DNA from: Archivesica marissinica
Lineage: Eukaryota; Mollusca; Bivalvia; Venerida; Vesicomyidae
Reading direction: 5' to 3'
DNA length: 64,000 bases
NCBI GenBank assembly: GCA_014843695.1
Contig: CM026397.1
Span: 51,756,101-51,820,100 of the forward strand
Positions within the stretch are counted from its first letter, which is position 1. Every line of letters starts with the position of its first letter. Of the stretch, positions 20,620 to 32,106 are shown one piece after another. The notes under the pieces are model-generated. The model made no database searches, was not told the DNA's origin, and saw only the letters and a list, made by a program, of their open reading frames with translations. The position numbers and the translations under genes were made by a program.

Positions 20620-21512
20620 CACAGGCACCAGACACAAATTTTTTTATTATTTTTGGCCTATGGTCATATAGTAAGTAATATATAATAAAGGCAACCAACG
20701 AAATTGAAACATGAATGCAGAAACATCGACGAGAAACTATGTAAAAACGACCAGATCACTGATTTGCCCTCGTGGTCCCGACCGGAAGACCTTATTCTAT
20801 CAACAAATACTTTTTATTTCATGGAGATCGGTCAAATAACACCAGAATGGCACATTGTTTCATCGTGAACAGCAGGGCATGAAATGTTGTCGTTTTGGCT
20901 GGGTGTTCGGTTTTTGATTTGGCGGAATGTTTTCTCGACGTTTTACCCAGTGTAATACTCATAACATCTAAAAATCACTCATACTTCGTTAAATGGAATC
21001 TTTCTCTCGCGAATCATGTTGTTTGCAGCCTCGGCGTGCAGATCCAACAGCAATACAGGAATCAAATACAAAACAAAAGTAAAATTCAATAATTGTTCCA
21101 TTTTGGATAAGATCCGCGGTGAATATACAGCGGCATTTCATTGGCTGCTGTTTATATATGTATTTACATGTTTCATTTTTGACCAATGAGAAAAAAGCAT
21201 TCATTCACATCGTATGTTGCCAAAAACCGATCGCCCAGCCAAAACGACAACTTTTCGTTTCCTGCTGTTCCCGATGAAACAATACGCCGTTCAGGTGTTA
21301 TTTGATCGATCTCGATGAAATAAAAAGTATTTGTTGATAGAAAAAGGTCTTCCGGTCGGGACCACGAGGGCAAATCAGTGATCTGGTCGTTTTTACCTAG
21401 TTTCTCGTCGATGTTTCTGCATGCATGTTTCAATTTCGTTGGTTGCCTTTATTATATATTACTTACTATATGACCATAGGCCAAAAATAAAAAATTGTGT
21501 CTGGTGCCTGTG
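20620..21512. mobile_element. Foldback-type DNA transposon, about 300-bp inverted repeats
   Basis: Left arm about 20620-20922 and right arm about 21210-21512 are inverted copies with few differences. The ends read CACAGGCACCAGACACAA and TTGTGTCTGGTGCCTGTG. An exact 8-bp duplication CACAGTTG flanks it (20612-20619 and 21513-21520). The loop of about 290 bp shows no transposase. An 8-bp duplication fits hAT, P, Merlin or some Mutator-like groups; the long arms recall Mutator-like or foldback elements. The superfamily is not decided. Confidence 0.88.
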
Positions 21513-21520
21513 CACAGTTG

Positions 21521-22188
21521 TTGACACGATGCATTGCAATTCCTTTTTAAATAATGGTATTCATAATTACTTATTTAGAAAAGAAAGCTGACCATGACAC
21601 TGAACATTTCTTCAACATGCACTGACAAAACATGCAATTTATGCATGGTAGGGTGTCCATTTTATCAACCCGTCTTATATGTGAATGCATGCCAAAGCCC
21701 ACAGATATCAGGAGGAATTAACCACGTAACAACAAGTCATGTTTTATTCGCCGATAGCCGATAGACAACTTCTAGACAAAATATTATTTCCGTTCTAACA
21801 TGACAGAATATAATGCTATGGGTGCTATTTTGTCTACTTGTCTGCTATCTGGCTGTTTGCTTTATAAAATGCCTCCCTGTAAAATACATTCTGTATTCCA
21901 GTGGCATTGAAAATAATCCTCCAGCTATGAACATTATATTTCCTGTATGGCTGGTTATTAAAACTATAAATCATGCCCAATCACTGTATTCAATTCCTGA
22001 TATTTTACTATGACCTATTTAGGTCATGTGATTTTCATTCATAAATAAGTTTGTACAGGGGGAGTAGAATTCAATGACCATAACACAAGACCTACTGCAG
22101 CCTTGGTTTATTGCAGATTTGATAATGGTATATTATATAGATATGTTTACAGGAGCTGACTATCAAGTTATGTTAGAATAATATTTAA
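21521..22188. other. Stretch without recognised features
   Basis: AT-rich single-copy sequence; nothing recognised. Confidence 0.4.
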
Positions 22189-22430
22189 TTAACCCATTCA
22201 ACACCAAGTAACTGACATGGACTGGTCCATGATATTTTTAGACCAATAAATTAATAAGAAAATTACATGTGGACCAGTTCATTTATCAAAATGGGTAATT
22301 TTTGTCTAAAAATAGTAATATTACTGACAAAAAGTCCAGATCCTGATGAGACGGCTCGTCATGAGCCGGCTCATCTGGATCTACACTTTTTGTAAGCCTA
22401 TTTAGAGGCCTGTGGTGTTGAAAGGGTTAA
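22189..22430 (-). mobile_element. MITE family A, 242 bp
   Basis: Reverse orientation copy: TTAACCCATTCAACACCAAG at the left, GGTGTTGAAAGGGTTAA at the right. Central hairpin GATGAGACGGCTCGT / ATGAGCCGGCTCATC. TTAA at both ends. Confidence 0.88.
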
Positions 22431-22722
22431 GTATTTCATAAAAAAAATATTTAAAAGATACTTTAAATTATTTTCTTTTATGAAGACGAAGAATCATTGA
22501 CAGTAGCACCTGTCGGTGTAACTGGATTCATTAATTGCTTTTTCATGATGAATTTCAGTAGATAAATAATGTAATCACAACTATCAAACACCAGGTGGTA
22601 TCTGGAATTGAGCTGGTTTTTTTACATTGTAATTAATTGAGTGAGCGATAAAATAGTGCCAAAGTCTACCATGCTGCACACTATGAGAACGAATTGGCAC
22701 TTTTTAGCATTTATTAACATGT

Positions 22723-22739
22723 CCCCCCCCCCCCCCCCC
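22723..22739. repeat. Poly(C) tract, 17 bases
   Basis: Seventeen consecutive C. Homopolymer length is prone to sequencing error, so the true length may differ. Confidence 0.9.
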
Positions 22740-23006
22740 GTCCCTTCAAACTGTCCGTGGACAGTTCCTGTCATTTTTATGGAATTTTGTTACCCAATGA
22801 ATTCACTGTATGTATGGTTAAGCTGCAAAACTAAGCAACCCCACTTCTGTTTCGTTGACTCTGTGCACACTAGCGGTGAAAATAAGTCGAATATGTCATG
22901 CAATTTCATCAGAAACACTATAAATCTAATGACATTCCATGACATATGTTTCCAGAGTTTTACAAATTAATGAATTGTCGGCTGCTACAATGATTGCAAC
23001 TTTTCA

Positions 23007-23806
23007 TAGCCTCCATGTTACCCAGAATGCAATAGCCTCTATGTTACCCAGTATGCAATAGCCTCTGTTACCCAGAATGCAATAGCCTCTATGTTACCCA
23101 GAATGCAATAGCCTCTATGTTACCCAGAATGCAATAGCCTCTATGTTACCCAGAATGCAATAGCCTCTGTTACCCAGTATGCAATAGCCTCTGTTACCCA
23201 GAATGCAAAAGCCTCTATGTTACCCAGTATGCAATAGCCTCTATGTTACCCAGTATGCAATAGCCTCTATGTTACCCAGAATGCAATAGCCTCTATGTTA
23301 CCCAGAATGCAATAGCCTCTATGTTACCCAGTATGCAATAGCCTCTATGTTACCCAGAATGCAATAGCCTCTATGTTACCCAGAATGCAATAGCCTCTAT
23401 GTTACCCAGTATGCAATAGCCTCTATGTTACCCAGAATGCAATAGCCTCTATGTTACCCAGAATGCAATAGCCTCTATGTTACCCAGATCGCAATAGCCT
23501 CTATGTTACCCAGTATGCAATAGCCTCTATGTTACCCAGAATGCAATAGCCTCTATGTTACCCAGAATGCAATAGCCTCTATGTTACCCAGTATGCAAAA
23601 GCCTCTATGTTACCCAGAATGCAATAGCCTCTATGTTACCCAGAATGCAAAAGCCTCTATGTTACCCATAATGCAATAGCCTCTATGTTACCCAGAATGC
23701 AAAAGCCTCTATGTTACCCAGTATGCAATAGCCTCTATGTTAACCAGAATGCAATAGCCTCTATGTTACCCAGAATGCAATAGCCTCTATGTTACCCAGA
23801 ATGCAG
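23007..23806. repeat. Minisatellite, about 31 units of 26 bp
   Basis: The unit is built from GCCTCTATGTTACCCAGAAT and GCAATA, with shorter 23-bp units lacking TAT. GAAT/GTAT and AATAG/AAAAG variants are interspersed. Not related in sequence to the 26-bp array at 10-12 kb. Confidence 0.96.
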
Positions 23807-24081
23807 AGTTCATTCATGCACGATTATAATTATAAGCTTTTATTTTATAATCTCTCGATAATTATTATGTTTTTAATTTGTGACGACTTAATAGCAGAAA
23901 GACACTGAAAGATCAAAGGAATGTCTTCTTATTTCGCTATCTATTGTCATATTCTAAATGGGTAAAAATATTAATAAAAACCAGCATGAAACTATTAAAA
24001 ATAATAATAATAATTCAATTTTTAACCCAAGCTGTATAATAATTTATATGACTTATGTTATTGGAAATAATAATAGGTGGA

Positions 24082-24300
24082 AGTCGTGGTAGCGCGTTTG
24101 CTTCAGGTGCGAAAGGCCTGGAGTTTGAGCCCACTGGAGCTGTTACGATTATGACCTTAGACATGACATTTAAATTCCACGTTGGCTCTTCTCTCTTCCT
24201 CGTGGCGATGGATTCCATCAGGAATGAGGCCTCAAGAGTGATTAATATAAGTTGTAAGAACTTGTTTCGCAATAAAGCCAAAATAAATTTGTATAAACTA
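24082..24300 (+). mobile_element. SINE family 4, partial head
   Basis: GTGGTAGCGCGTTTGC (part of the tRNA head), GAGTTTGAGCCC (B-box-like), CTCGTGGCGATGGATTCCAT, GAATGAGGCCTCAAGAGTGA and a GCCAAAATAAATTTGTATAA tail. Exact 10-bp duplication AATAGGTGGA at 24072-24081 and 24301-24310. Confidence 0.9.
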
Positions 24301-24800
24301 AATAGGTGGATTCATTTTTATTTACTTTTTATTATGATACTGGAAAGTACACTGGAGAGTAGATGTATTCCTGGTATGGGTGGGTGGGGCCGGGTATTGG
24401 AAAGTAAGTATAAACTATATTGATTTTACAATGATTGTGAAACAAGCTGGTTTTTATAAAAAAAATTAATTAGCCATATTTTTTTATTGCAAATCAATAG
24501 TAAATAATGATGTCATACACATAAAGATACAATACATAGCATGAAAATACAAATGGTTTGGGCCACACGTTTTAACAACATTAGACAATAGCCCGTATTT
24601 ATCGTCATTCGTGTGAGAGGAAACTGGAGTACCTGGAGAAAGTCTGCCTGTCCGATCTGGCGACCACCGTACCATCTTGCATGCTTCAAGTATTTGGTGT
24701 TTACCTTGGTTGATTATGTTTGTTTTCACCTTTAATGTAAAGTCAGATCCATGCAGGGCTGTATGTATGTTCAATTAAATAAAGCTATATATATGATAGA

Positions 24801-25052
24801 TATATAAGTATCGAGCAACCTTTCCATACGGAGATGCAGAAAACACTATTTTAGTTGTTAATGTAAAGTCAGATCCATGCAGGTATGTTCAATTAAATTA
24901 AGCTATATATATCGTAGATAACTTAACTTATAGATAGATAGTTTATTTTCAATTCCATTAGGCTTAAAAGCCCATGAGGATTTATGCATGTTATATAAGT
25001 ATCGAGCAACCTCTCCATACGGAGAAGCAGAAAACACTATTTTAGTTATTAA
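24801..25052. repeat. Local direct repeat holding an empty and a filled MITE site
   Basis: Two copies, 24801-24861 and 24992-25052, share TATATAAGTATCGAGCAACC and AGCAGAAAACACTATTTTAG (second half differing slightly in the first copy). The first continues through an unoccupied TTAA (24858-24861) into TGTA. The second is split at TTAA by the family-A MITE and resumes TGTA at 25293. Confidence 0.85.
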
Positions 25053-25292
25053 CCCTTTCAACACCACAGGCCTCTCAATAGGCTTAGAAAAAGTGTAGAT
25101 CCAGATGAGCCGGCTCGTAGCGAGCCGTCTCATCAGGATCTGCACTTTTTTGCCAGTAATATTACTATTTTTAGACACAAATTACCCATTTTTGATAAAT
25201 GAACTGGTCCAAATGTAATTTTCTTATTAATTTATTGGTCTGAAAATATCATGGACCAGTCCATGTGAGTTACTTGGTGTTGAATGGGTTAA
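25049..25292 (+). mobile_element. MITE family A, 244 bp, with a paralogous empty site nearby
   Basis: TTAACCCTTTCAACACCACA to TTGAATGGGTTAA with the central hairpin GATGAGCCGGCTCGT / GCGAGCCGTCTCATC. The neighbouring duplicate at 24801-24861 shows the same flanks with one TTAA and no insert. Confidence 0.92.
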
Positions 25293-25660
25293 TGTATGGA
25301 GGAATTCCACAAATACATGTAGTTTGTTACCGATTATTTGACGGTTTCTGGCAACTTCACAGCTAAATGACGTGGTTTGCAGTAATCAAAGATCCTTGTT
25401 CTCTGTATGGTACCCAGTTCTCACATGTTTTGCAAGTTTGGCAGATAGGTGTATTTTTGTACTTAGTAGAGCTAAAATAGAATCTGCTGCCAGTATTATT
25501 TTGTCTTTGATGGTGGAATGCTAGTCAATTTAGTTTTCACTTACATAGAACCAGAGCGGTGTGTCCCATTAGCCTGAACCTTTATGCTTGCTAATGATGC
25601 ATCCATTTTGTTAGCATGAACTAAATGCCATTAATGTATGCATTATTGGTGGTAACACAT
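25293..25660. other. Stretch without recognised features
   Basis: Nothing recognised before the 33-bp array. Confidence 0.4.
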
Positions 25661-28500
25661 TTCATCGAGGTATGCAGTGTTTATTGTAAAACTTACATTG
25701 AGGTATGCAGTGTTTATTGTAAAACTTACAACAAGGTATGCAGTGTTTATGGTAAAGCTTTCAACAAGATATGCAGTGTTTATGGTAAAACTTTCAACAA
25801 GTTATGCAGTGTTTATGGTAAAACTTTCAACAAGGTATGCAGTGTTTATGGTAAAACTTTCAACAAGGTATGCCGTGTTTATGGTAAAACTTTCAACAAG
25901 ATATGCAGTGTTTATGGTAAAGTTTTCAACAAGGTATGCAGTGTTTATGGTAAAGCTTTCAACAAGGTATGCAGTGTTTATGGTAAAGCTTACATCAAGA
26001 TATGCCGTGTTTATGGTAAAGCTTTCAACAAGGTATGCAGTGTTTATGGTAAAGCTTACATCAAGATATGCAGTGTTTATGGTAAAACTTTCATCGAGGT
26101 ATGCAGTGTTTATTGTAAAGCTTTCAACAAGGTATGCAGTGTTTATTGTAAAACTTTCATCAAGGTATGCAGTATGTAAAACTTACATCAAGATATGCAG
26201 TGTTTATGGTAAAACTTTCAACAAGGTATGCAGTGTTTATTGTAAAACTTTCAACAAGATATGCAGTGTTTATTGTAAAGCTTACATCGAGGTATGCAGT
26301 GTTTATTGTAAAACTTTCATCAAGGTATGCAGTGTTTATTGTAAAGCTTTCATCAAGGTATGCAGTGTTTATTGTAAAACTTTCATCAAGGTATGCAGTG
26401 TTTATTGTAAAGCTTTCATCAAGATATGCAGTGTTTATGGTAAAACTTTCAACAAGGTATGCAGTGTTTATGGTAAAGCTTACATCAAGATATGCAGTGT
26501 TTATGGTAAAACTTTCATCGAGGTATGCAGTGTTTATTGTAAAGCTTTCAACTAGGTATGCAGTGTTTATTGTAAAACTTTCATCAAGGTATGCAGTATG
26601 TAAAACTTACATCAAGATATGCAGTGTTTATGGTAAAACTTTCAACAAGGTATGCAGTGTTTATGGTAAAACGTTCAACAAGGTATGCAGTGTTTATGGT
26701 AAAACTTTCAACAAGGTATGCAGTGTTTATGGTAAAACTTTCAACAAGATATGCAGTGTTTATGGTAAAACTTACAACAAGGTATGCAGTGTTTATGGTA
26801 AAACATTCAACAAGATATGCAGTGTTTATTGTAAAACTTACAACAAGATATGCAGTGTTTATTGTAAAACTTTCATCAGTGTTTATGGTAAAACGTACAT
26901 CGAGGTATGCAGTGTTTATGGTAAAACTTACAACAAGGTATGCAGTGTTTATGGTAAAACTTTCAACAAGATATGCAGTGTTTATGGTAAAACTTTCAAC
27001 AAGATATGCAGTGTTTATGGTAAAACTTTCAACAAGGTATGCAGTGTTTATGGTAAAACTTTCAACAAGATATGCAGTGTTTATGGTAAAGCTTTCAACA
27101 AGGTATGCAGTGTTTATGGTAAAACTTTCAACAAGGTATGCAGTGTTTATGGTAAAACTTTCAACAAGATATGCAGTGTTTATAGTAAAACATTCAACAA
27201 GATATGCAGTGTTTATGGTAAAGTTTTCAACAAGGTATGCAGTGTTTATGGTAAAGCTTTCAACAAGTTATGCAGTGTTTATGGTAAAGCTTACATCAAG
27301 ATATGCAGTGTTTATGGTAAAACTTTCATCGAGGTATGCAGTGTTTATTGTAAAGCTTTCAACTAGGTATGCAGTGTTTATTGTAAAACTTTCATCAAGG
27401 TATGCAGTATGTAAAACTTACATCAAGATATGCAGTGTTTATGGTAAAACTTTCAACAAGGTATGCAGTGTTTATTGTAAAGCTTTCAACAAGATATGCA
27501 GTGTTTATTGTAAAGCTTACATTGAGGTATGCAGTGTTTATTGTAAAACTGTCATCAAGGTATGCAGTGTTTATGGTAAAACTTTCAACAAGATATGCAG
27601 TGTTTATTGTAAAGCTTTCATCAAGATATGCAGTGTTTATGGTAAAACTTTCAACAAGGTATGTGTTTATGGTAAAACTTTCAACAAGGTATGCAGTGTT
27701 TATGGTAAAGTTTTCAACAAGGTATGCAGTGTTTATGGTAAAGCTTTCAACAAGGTATGCAGTGTTTATAGTAAAACATTCAACAAGATATGCAGTGTTT
27801 ATGGTAAAGTTTTCAACAAGGTATGCAGTGTTTATGGTAAAGCTTTCAACAAGGTATGCAGTGTTTATGGTAAAGCTTACATCAAGATATGCAGTGTTTA
27901 TGGTAAAACTTTCATCGAGGTATGCAGTGTTTATTGTAAAGCTTTCAACTAGGTATGCAGTGTTTATTGTAAAACTTTCATCAAGGTATGCAGTATGTAA
28001 AACTTACATCAAGATATGCAGTGTTTATGGTAAAACTTTCAACAAGGTATGCAGTGTTTATTGTAAAACTTACATCAAGGTATGCAGTGTTTATGGTAAA
28101 ACTTACATCAAGGTATGCAGTGTTTATGGTAAAACGTACATCGAGGTATGCAGTGTTTATGGTAAAACTTACAAGGTATGCAGTGTTTATGGTAAAACTT
28201 TCAACAAGGTATGCAGTGTTTATGGTAAAACTTTCAACAAGATATGCAGTGTTTATTGTAAAGCTTTCATCAAGATATGCAGTGTTTATGGTAAAACTTT
28301 CAACAAGGTATGCAGTGTTTATGGTAAAACTTTCAACAAGATATGCAGTGTTTATTGTAAAACTTACATCAAGGTATGCAGTGTTTATGGTAAAACTTAC
28401 ATCAAGGTATGCAGTGTTTATGGTAAAACTTACATCAAGGTATGCAGTGTTTATGGTAAAACTTTCAACAAGGTATGCAGTGGTTATTGTAAAATATTTA
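25661..28500. repeat. Minisatellite, about 86 units of 33 bp, with higher-order blocks
   Basis: The unit joins AAGGTATGCAGTGTTTATGG and TAAAACTTTCAAC. A marker junction, GCAGTATGTAAAACTTACAT (a shortened unit), occurs near 26167, 26591, 27402 and 27988 with the same units before and after it. Blocks of several hundred bp have therefore been copied. Two plus-strand frames stay open for hundreds of codons because 33 is a multiple of three; differences alter residues in both frames, so no coding claim is made. Confidence 0.97.
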
Positions 28501-28597
28501 GTTTATAAAAAAAGTTTACAATAGTAGAATTTGTACATCACTAGTGTACTATGTATCACACTAACCAAACCCATTATTTCCCGTAAAGCCTACTGCT

Positions 28598-28630
<33 letters not shown>

Positions 28631-28645
28631 AAGAGAGAGTGAGAG

Positions 28646-28710
<65 letters not shown>

Positions 28711-28806
28711 AGAGAGAGGAGAGAGAGCGAGAGAAGAGAGAGAGAAGAGAGAGAGAAAGAAGAGAGAGAGAAAAGAGAGAAGAGAGAGCGAGAAGAGAGA
28801 GAAGAG

Positions 28807-28884
<78 letters not shown>
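28598..28884. repeat. (GA)n microsatellite, about 287 bp
   Basis: An almost uninterrupted purine tract of GAGAGA with AAGAG, GGAGAG and GCGAG interruptions. Long homopurine-homopyrimidine mirror tracts can adopt triplex structure; this is known behaviour of the class and is not shown here. Confidence 0.96.
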
Positions 28885-28889
<5 letters not shown>

Positions 28890-29027
28890 GTGTGCATGTT
28901 GACATTGTTTATAGCTAAGTATGTCAACAAAGTAGCTAAAGGTAGCGGCACAATGAACAGGCTAATTTGGATGTACACAAATATGCCAGTTTGAAATGGG
29001 TTGTATTCATTATTTACCAATTAAATG

Positions 29028-30090
29028 CTCTCTAAACCGGACATCTTCGGGACTGGATAAAAAGTCCAGTTTACAGAAGTTTCCGGTGTTCAGAGGTTTT
29101 TTATTGATGTGTTTTCAAAACTGCATATAACCTTTATAAAGTACATATGCCTTTATAGTTTATACTGTATTATTGCAAATACAAATGTACAATATATCAG
29201 AGTATGGAATGGACCATATGATGAACACAGTTTATGTTACACAAATATCTCTTTATTTTACAAACAATTATGTGTTTTACTTTTGTAAGGCATTATAAAG
29301 CATTATAAACTCAATGTGAATACACATATACATGTACATGTATCTCTATAGAAAATAAACATAAAAACTGCAGTGAATGTTCCTTGTTCAGTTATGTCCT
29401 ATGCTTTCTTAAAGAAAGACTCGAGAGTAGTTTGACTTTTTGAGTAACATTTGGCTCTAACTATCTTGGTCTCTATTTTGTAAAACAAATGGTCAAAAGT
29501 TGCGAAAATCATAATTATCTTGTGTGACTGAATTATATTGTGCTTTCACAGGTGATCAAACGGTTGCATCAAACAATAAATTACGAGATTCACAAAATCC
29601 TTTATTCGTTATCAAACAAGTTTTATAATTGCCTATAGGATAGTAATCTACACGTGATTATAACATAATCCCCCAGTTAGCCAAATTAACTGTACATGAG
29701 TGCTAATTGCAGTAGTCATCAATCAGCCTGACATCTTATAATCTTGCGCGATTATCACATGTTCATAGATCAAACGTGCACCGTTAAATACGAGATTGGA
29801 AAGTGTCAGCAGCGTGTCAATTTATGACGGAATACACAAACAAATTCAACACTTTAGTTTATTGATGAAGACCTATGTCGCCTAAAAGTTGTTCCGGTTT
29901 TGGGAGGTGAAATTACATCAAACTGTACCCAAATTATGCAAATTTTTCGTCCGGTTTCCGGAGTTGAGAGGTTCCGGTTTTCAGAGTGATTTTATGTAAG
30001 AAATAAAGACGAAACAATTCGGGACTTTCAAAAACGTCCGGTTTTGGGAGTATTCCGATTTAGAGAGGGTCCGGTTTTGCGAGGTTCCAC
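29028..30090. mobile_element. Decayed inverted-repeat DNA transposon, about 1.06 kb
   Basis: The left end has CTCTCTAAACCGGACATC. The complement of the right end reads TAGTGGAACCTCGCAAAACC, then CTCTCTAAATCGGAATAC. Further CCGGTTTT and TTCCGG blocks lie just inside both ends. There is no transposase frame. Its right end directly abuts the 32-bp array. Confidence 0.55.
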
Positions 30091-31154
30091 TAAGTAAATA
30101 TATTAACCCTTTGCCCTGGAGCAAGTAAGTAAATACATTAGCCATTTGCATACTGAGTAAGTAATACATTAACCCTTTGCCTGCTGAGTAAGTAAATACA
30201 TTAACCCTTTGCATGCTGAGTAAGTAAATACATTAACCCTTTGCATGCTGATTAAGTAAATACATTAACCCTTTGCATGCTGAGTAAGTAAATACATTAA
30301 CCCTTTGCCTGCTGAGTAAGTAAATACATTAACCCTTTGCATGCTGAGTAAGTAAATACATTAACCCTTTGCCAGCTGAGTAAGTAAATACATTAACCCT
30401 TTGCATGCTGAGTAAGTAGATACATTATCCCTTTGCCTGCTGAGTAAGTAAATACATTAACCCTTTGCATGCTGAGTAAGTAAATACATTAACCCTTTGC
30501 ATGCTGATTAAGTAAATACATTAACCCTTTGCATGCTGAGTAAGTAAATACATTAACCCTTTGCCTGCTGAGTAAGTAAATACATTAACCCTTTGCATGC
30601 TGAGTAAGTAAATACATTAACCCTTTGCCGGCTGAGTAAGTAAATACATTAACCCTTTGCATGCTGAGTAAGTAAATACATTAACCCTTTGCATGCTGAG
30701 TAAGTAAATACATTAACCCTTTGCCTGCTGAGTAAGTAAATACATTAACCCTTTGCCTGCTGAGTAAGTAAATACATTAACCCTTTGCATGCTGAGTATG
30801 TAAATACATTAACCCTTTGCATGCTGAGTAAGTAAATACATTAACCCTTTGCCTGCTGAGTAAGTAAATACATTAACCCTTTGCATGCTGAGTATGTAAA
30901 TACATTAATCCTTTGCCTGCTGAGTAAGTAAATACATTAACCCTTTGCCTGCTGAGTAAGTAAATACATTAACCCTTTGCCTGCTGAGTAAGTAAATACA
31001 TTAACCCTTTGCCTGCTGAGTAAGTAAATACATTAACCCTTTGCCTGCTGAGTAAGTAAATACATTAACCCTTTGCCTGCTGAGTAAGTAAATACATAAC
31101 CCTTTGCCTGCTGAGTAAGTAAATACATTAACCCTTTGCCTGCTGAGTAAGTAA
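30091..31154. repeat. Minisatellite, about 33 units of 32 bp, made from a MITE-B terminus
   Basis: The unit is TTAACCCTTTGC[AC]TGCTGAG plus TAAGTAAATACA. The first 20 bases are the left end of MITE family B (compare 8234-8253). After the last unit the sequence continues as family-B interior (AAAATCACATTTGCAAAAAA, CATAGATCCAGA, GCCGCGTTTGATCAG) to about 31205. Confidence 0.95.
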
Positions 31155-31206
31155 AATCACATTTGCAAAAAACATAGATCCAGACAGTAACGCCGCGTTT
31201 GATCAG
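31155..31206. mobile_element. MITE family B remnant next to the array
   Basis: AAAATCACATTTGCAAAAAA, CATAGATCCAGA and GCCGCGTTTGATCAG continue the MITE inwards from the array. The rest of the element is missing. Confidence 0.75.
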
Positions 31207-31875
31207 AAAATAATAATTAATGTAAATATAAGTAATGAATTGTGGGTTTTCATCCTCCACATACTTTAACCACGCCACGCCCAATGTAGTTCATATCTCG
31301 ATGGAAACTATTAACCCGCGATTCATTTCTTAAAACTTTAAATGTCTTCATTGCAGTATTGAAGATGTGAGTTTGGTAATGTTCACTCGGCGTTGACCAT
31401 GTAATGATAATGACAGCAAGTAGATTTATCTTCTGAATGAATAGATCATTGCTATTAGTGTGCATGTTCCATACAATATTATATTGTCATTTTCAACGTT
31501 TGAACAGCCGAAGGAACTCCCCGCAACTCAATAACTTGGCAGAAATTATTGCCCACATTTGCATATAGACGTATTTAAGTCATAAAAGGTACCCAAGTTG
31601 CTTTGCCAATTTATGGTTGTGACATCTGGGGTGACAACTTTGCATGACTGATAAAATAGTTACCGCAAATTGTAGAAGATATAATACTTCTGTTCTCTTT
31701 TAGTCTACGATTTCGGCCAAGCAATCATTTTCTAATTATCGCTGGGCGGCCAGTCTGTCGTGATGGAGAGAAGACCATTAACCACCTTGGTACTAACCAG
31801 TCTCCAACTCCAACTTCCACTAGCTACCAACAAACCCAAGTACCTTTTGTGCCTTTACCTACCGCACAACCTGGA
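31207..31875. other. Stretch without recognised features
   Basis: Nothing recognised. Confidence 0.4.
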
Positions 31876-32106
31876 GGCTGTCCGATTAGCGCAGTGGTTA
31901 GCGCGCTCGCTTCTCACCAATGCGACCCTAGTTCAATCCTCGGACCGGGAAGTATGTGAGTTCGGACAGGTGGGTTTTCTCCAGGTACTCCTGTTTCTTC
32001 CCACATGAATGACCACATATACGCTTTCATCTGAGCCAACGAGAGTGATTAATATAAGTTGTTAAAAACTTGCTTCACAATTGTTGTAAAATAACTAAAG
32101 TTTAAA
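31876..32106 (+). mobile_element. SINE family 3
   Basis: Head GATTAGCGCAGTGGTTAGCG (A-box-like) and TAGTTCAATCCTCGG (B-box-like), then GGTGGGTTTTCTCCAGGTAC, GTTTCTTCCCACATGAATGA, GCCAACGAGAGTGATTAATA and a GTAAAATAACTAAAGTTTAA tail. Compared with the copy at 55214-55468 a short block after the head is deleted. No clear duplication found. Confidence 0.8.

Noticed and set aside
25677..28524. Plus-strand frames up to 453 codons (RYAVFMVKLST and CSVYGKTFNK repeats)
   Set aside because: Two frames are open at once because the unit is 33 bp; replacement differences are common in both.
28561..29020. Leu/Ser-rich and Arg/Glu-rich frames over the (GA)n tract
   Set aside because: Simple translation of a dinucleotide repeat.
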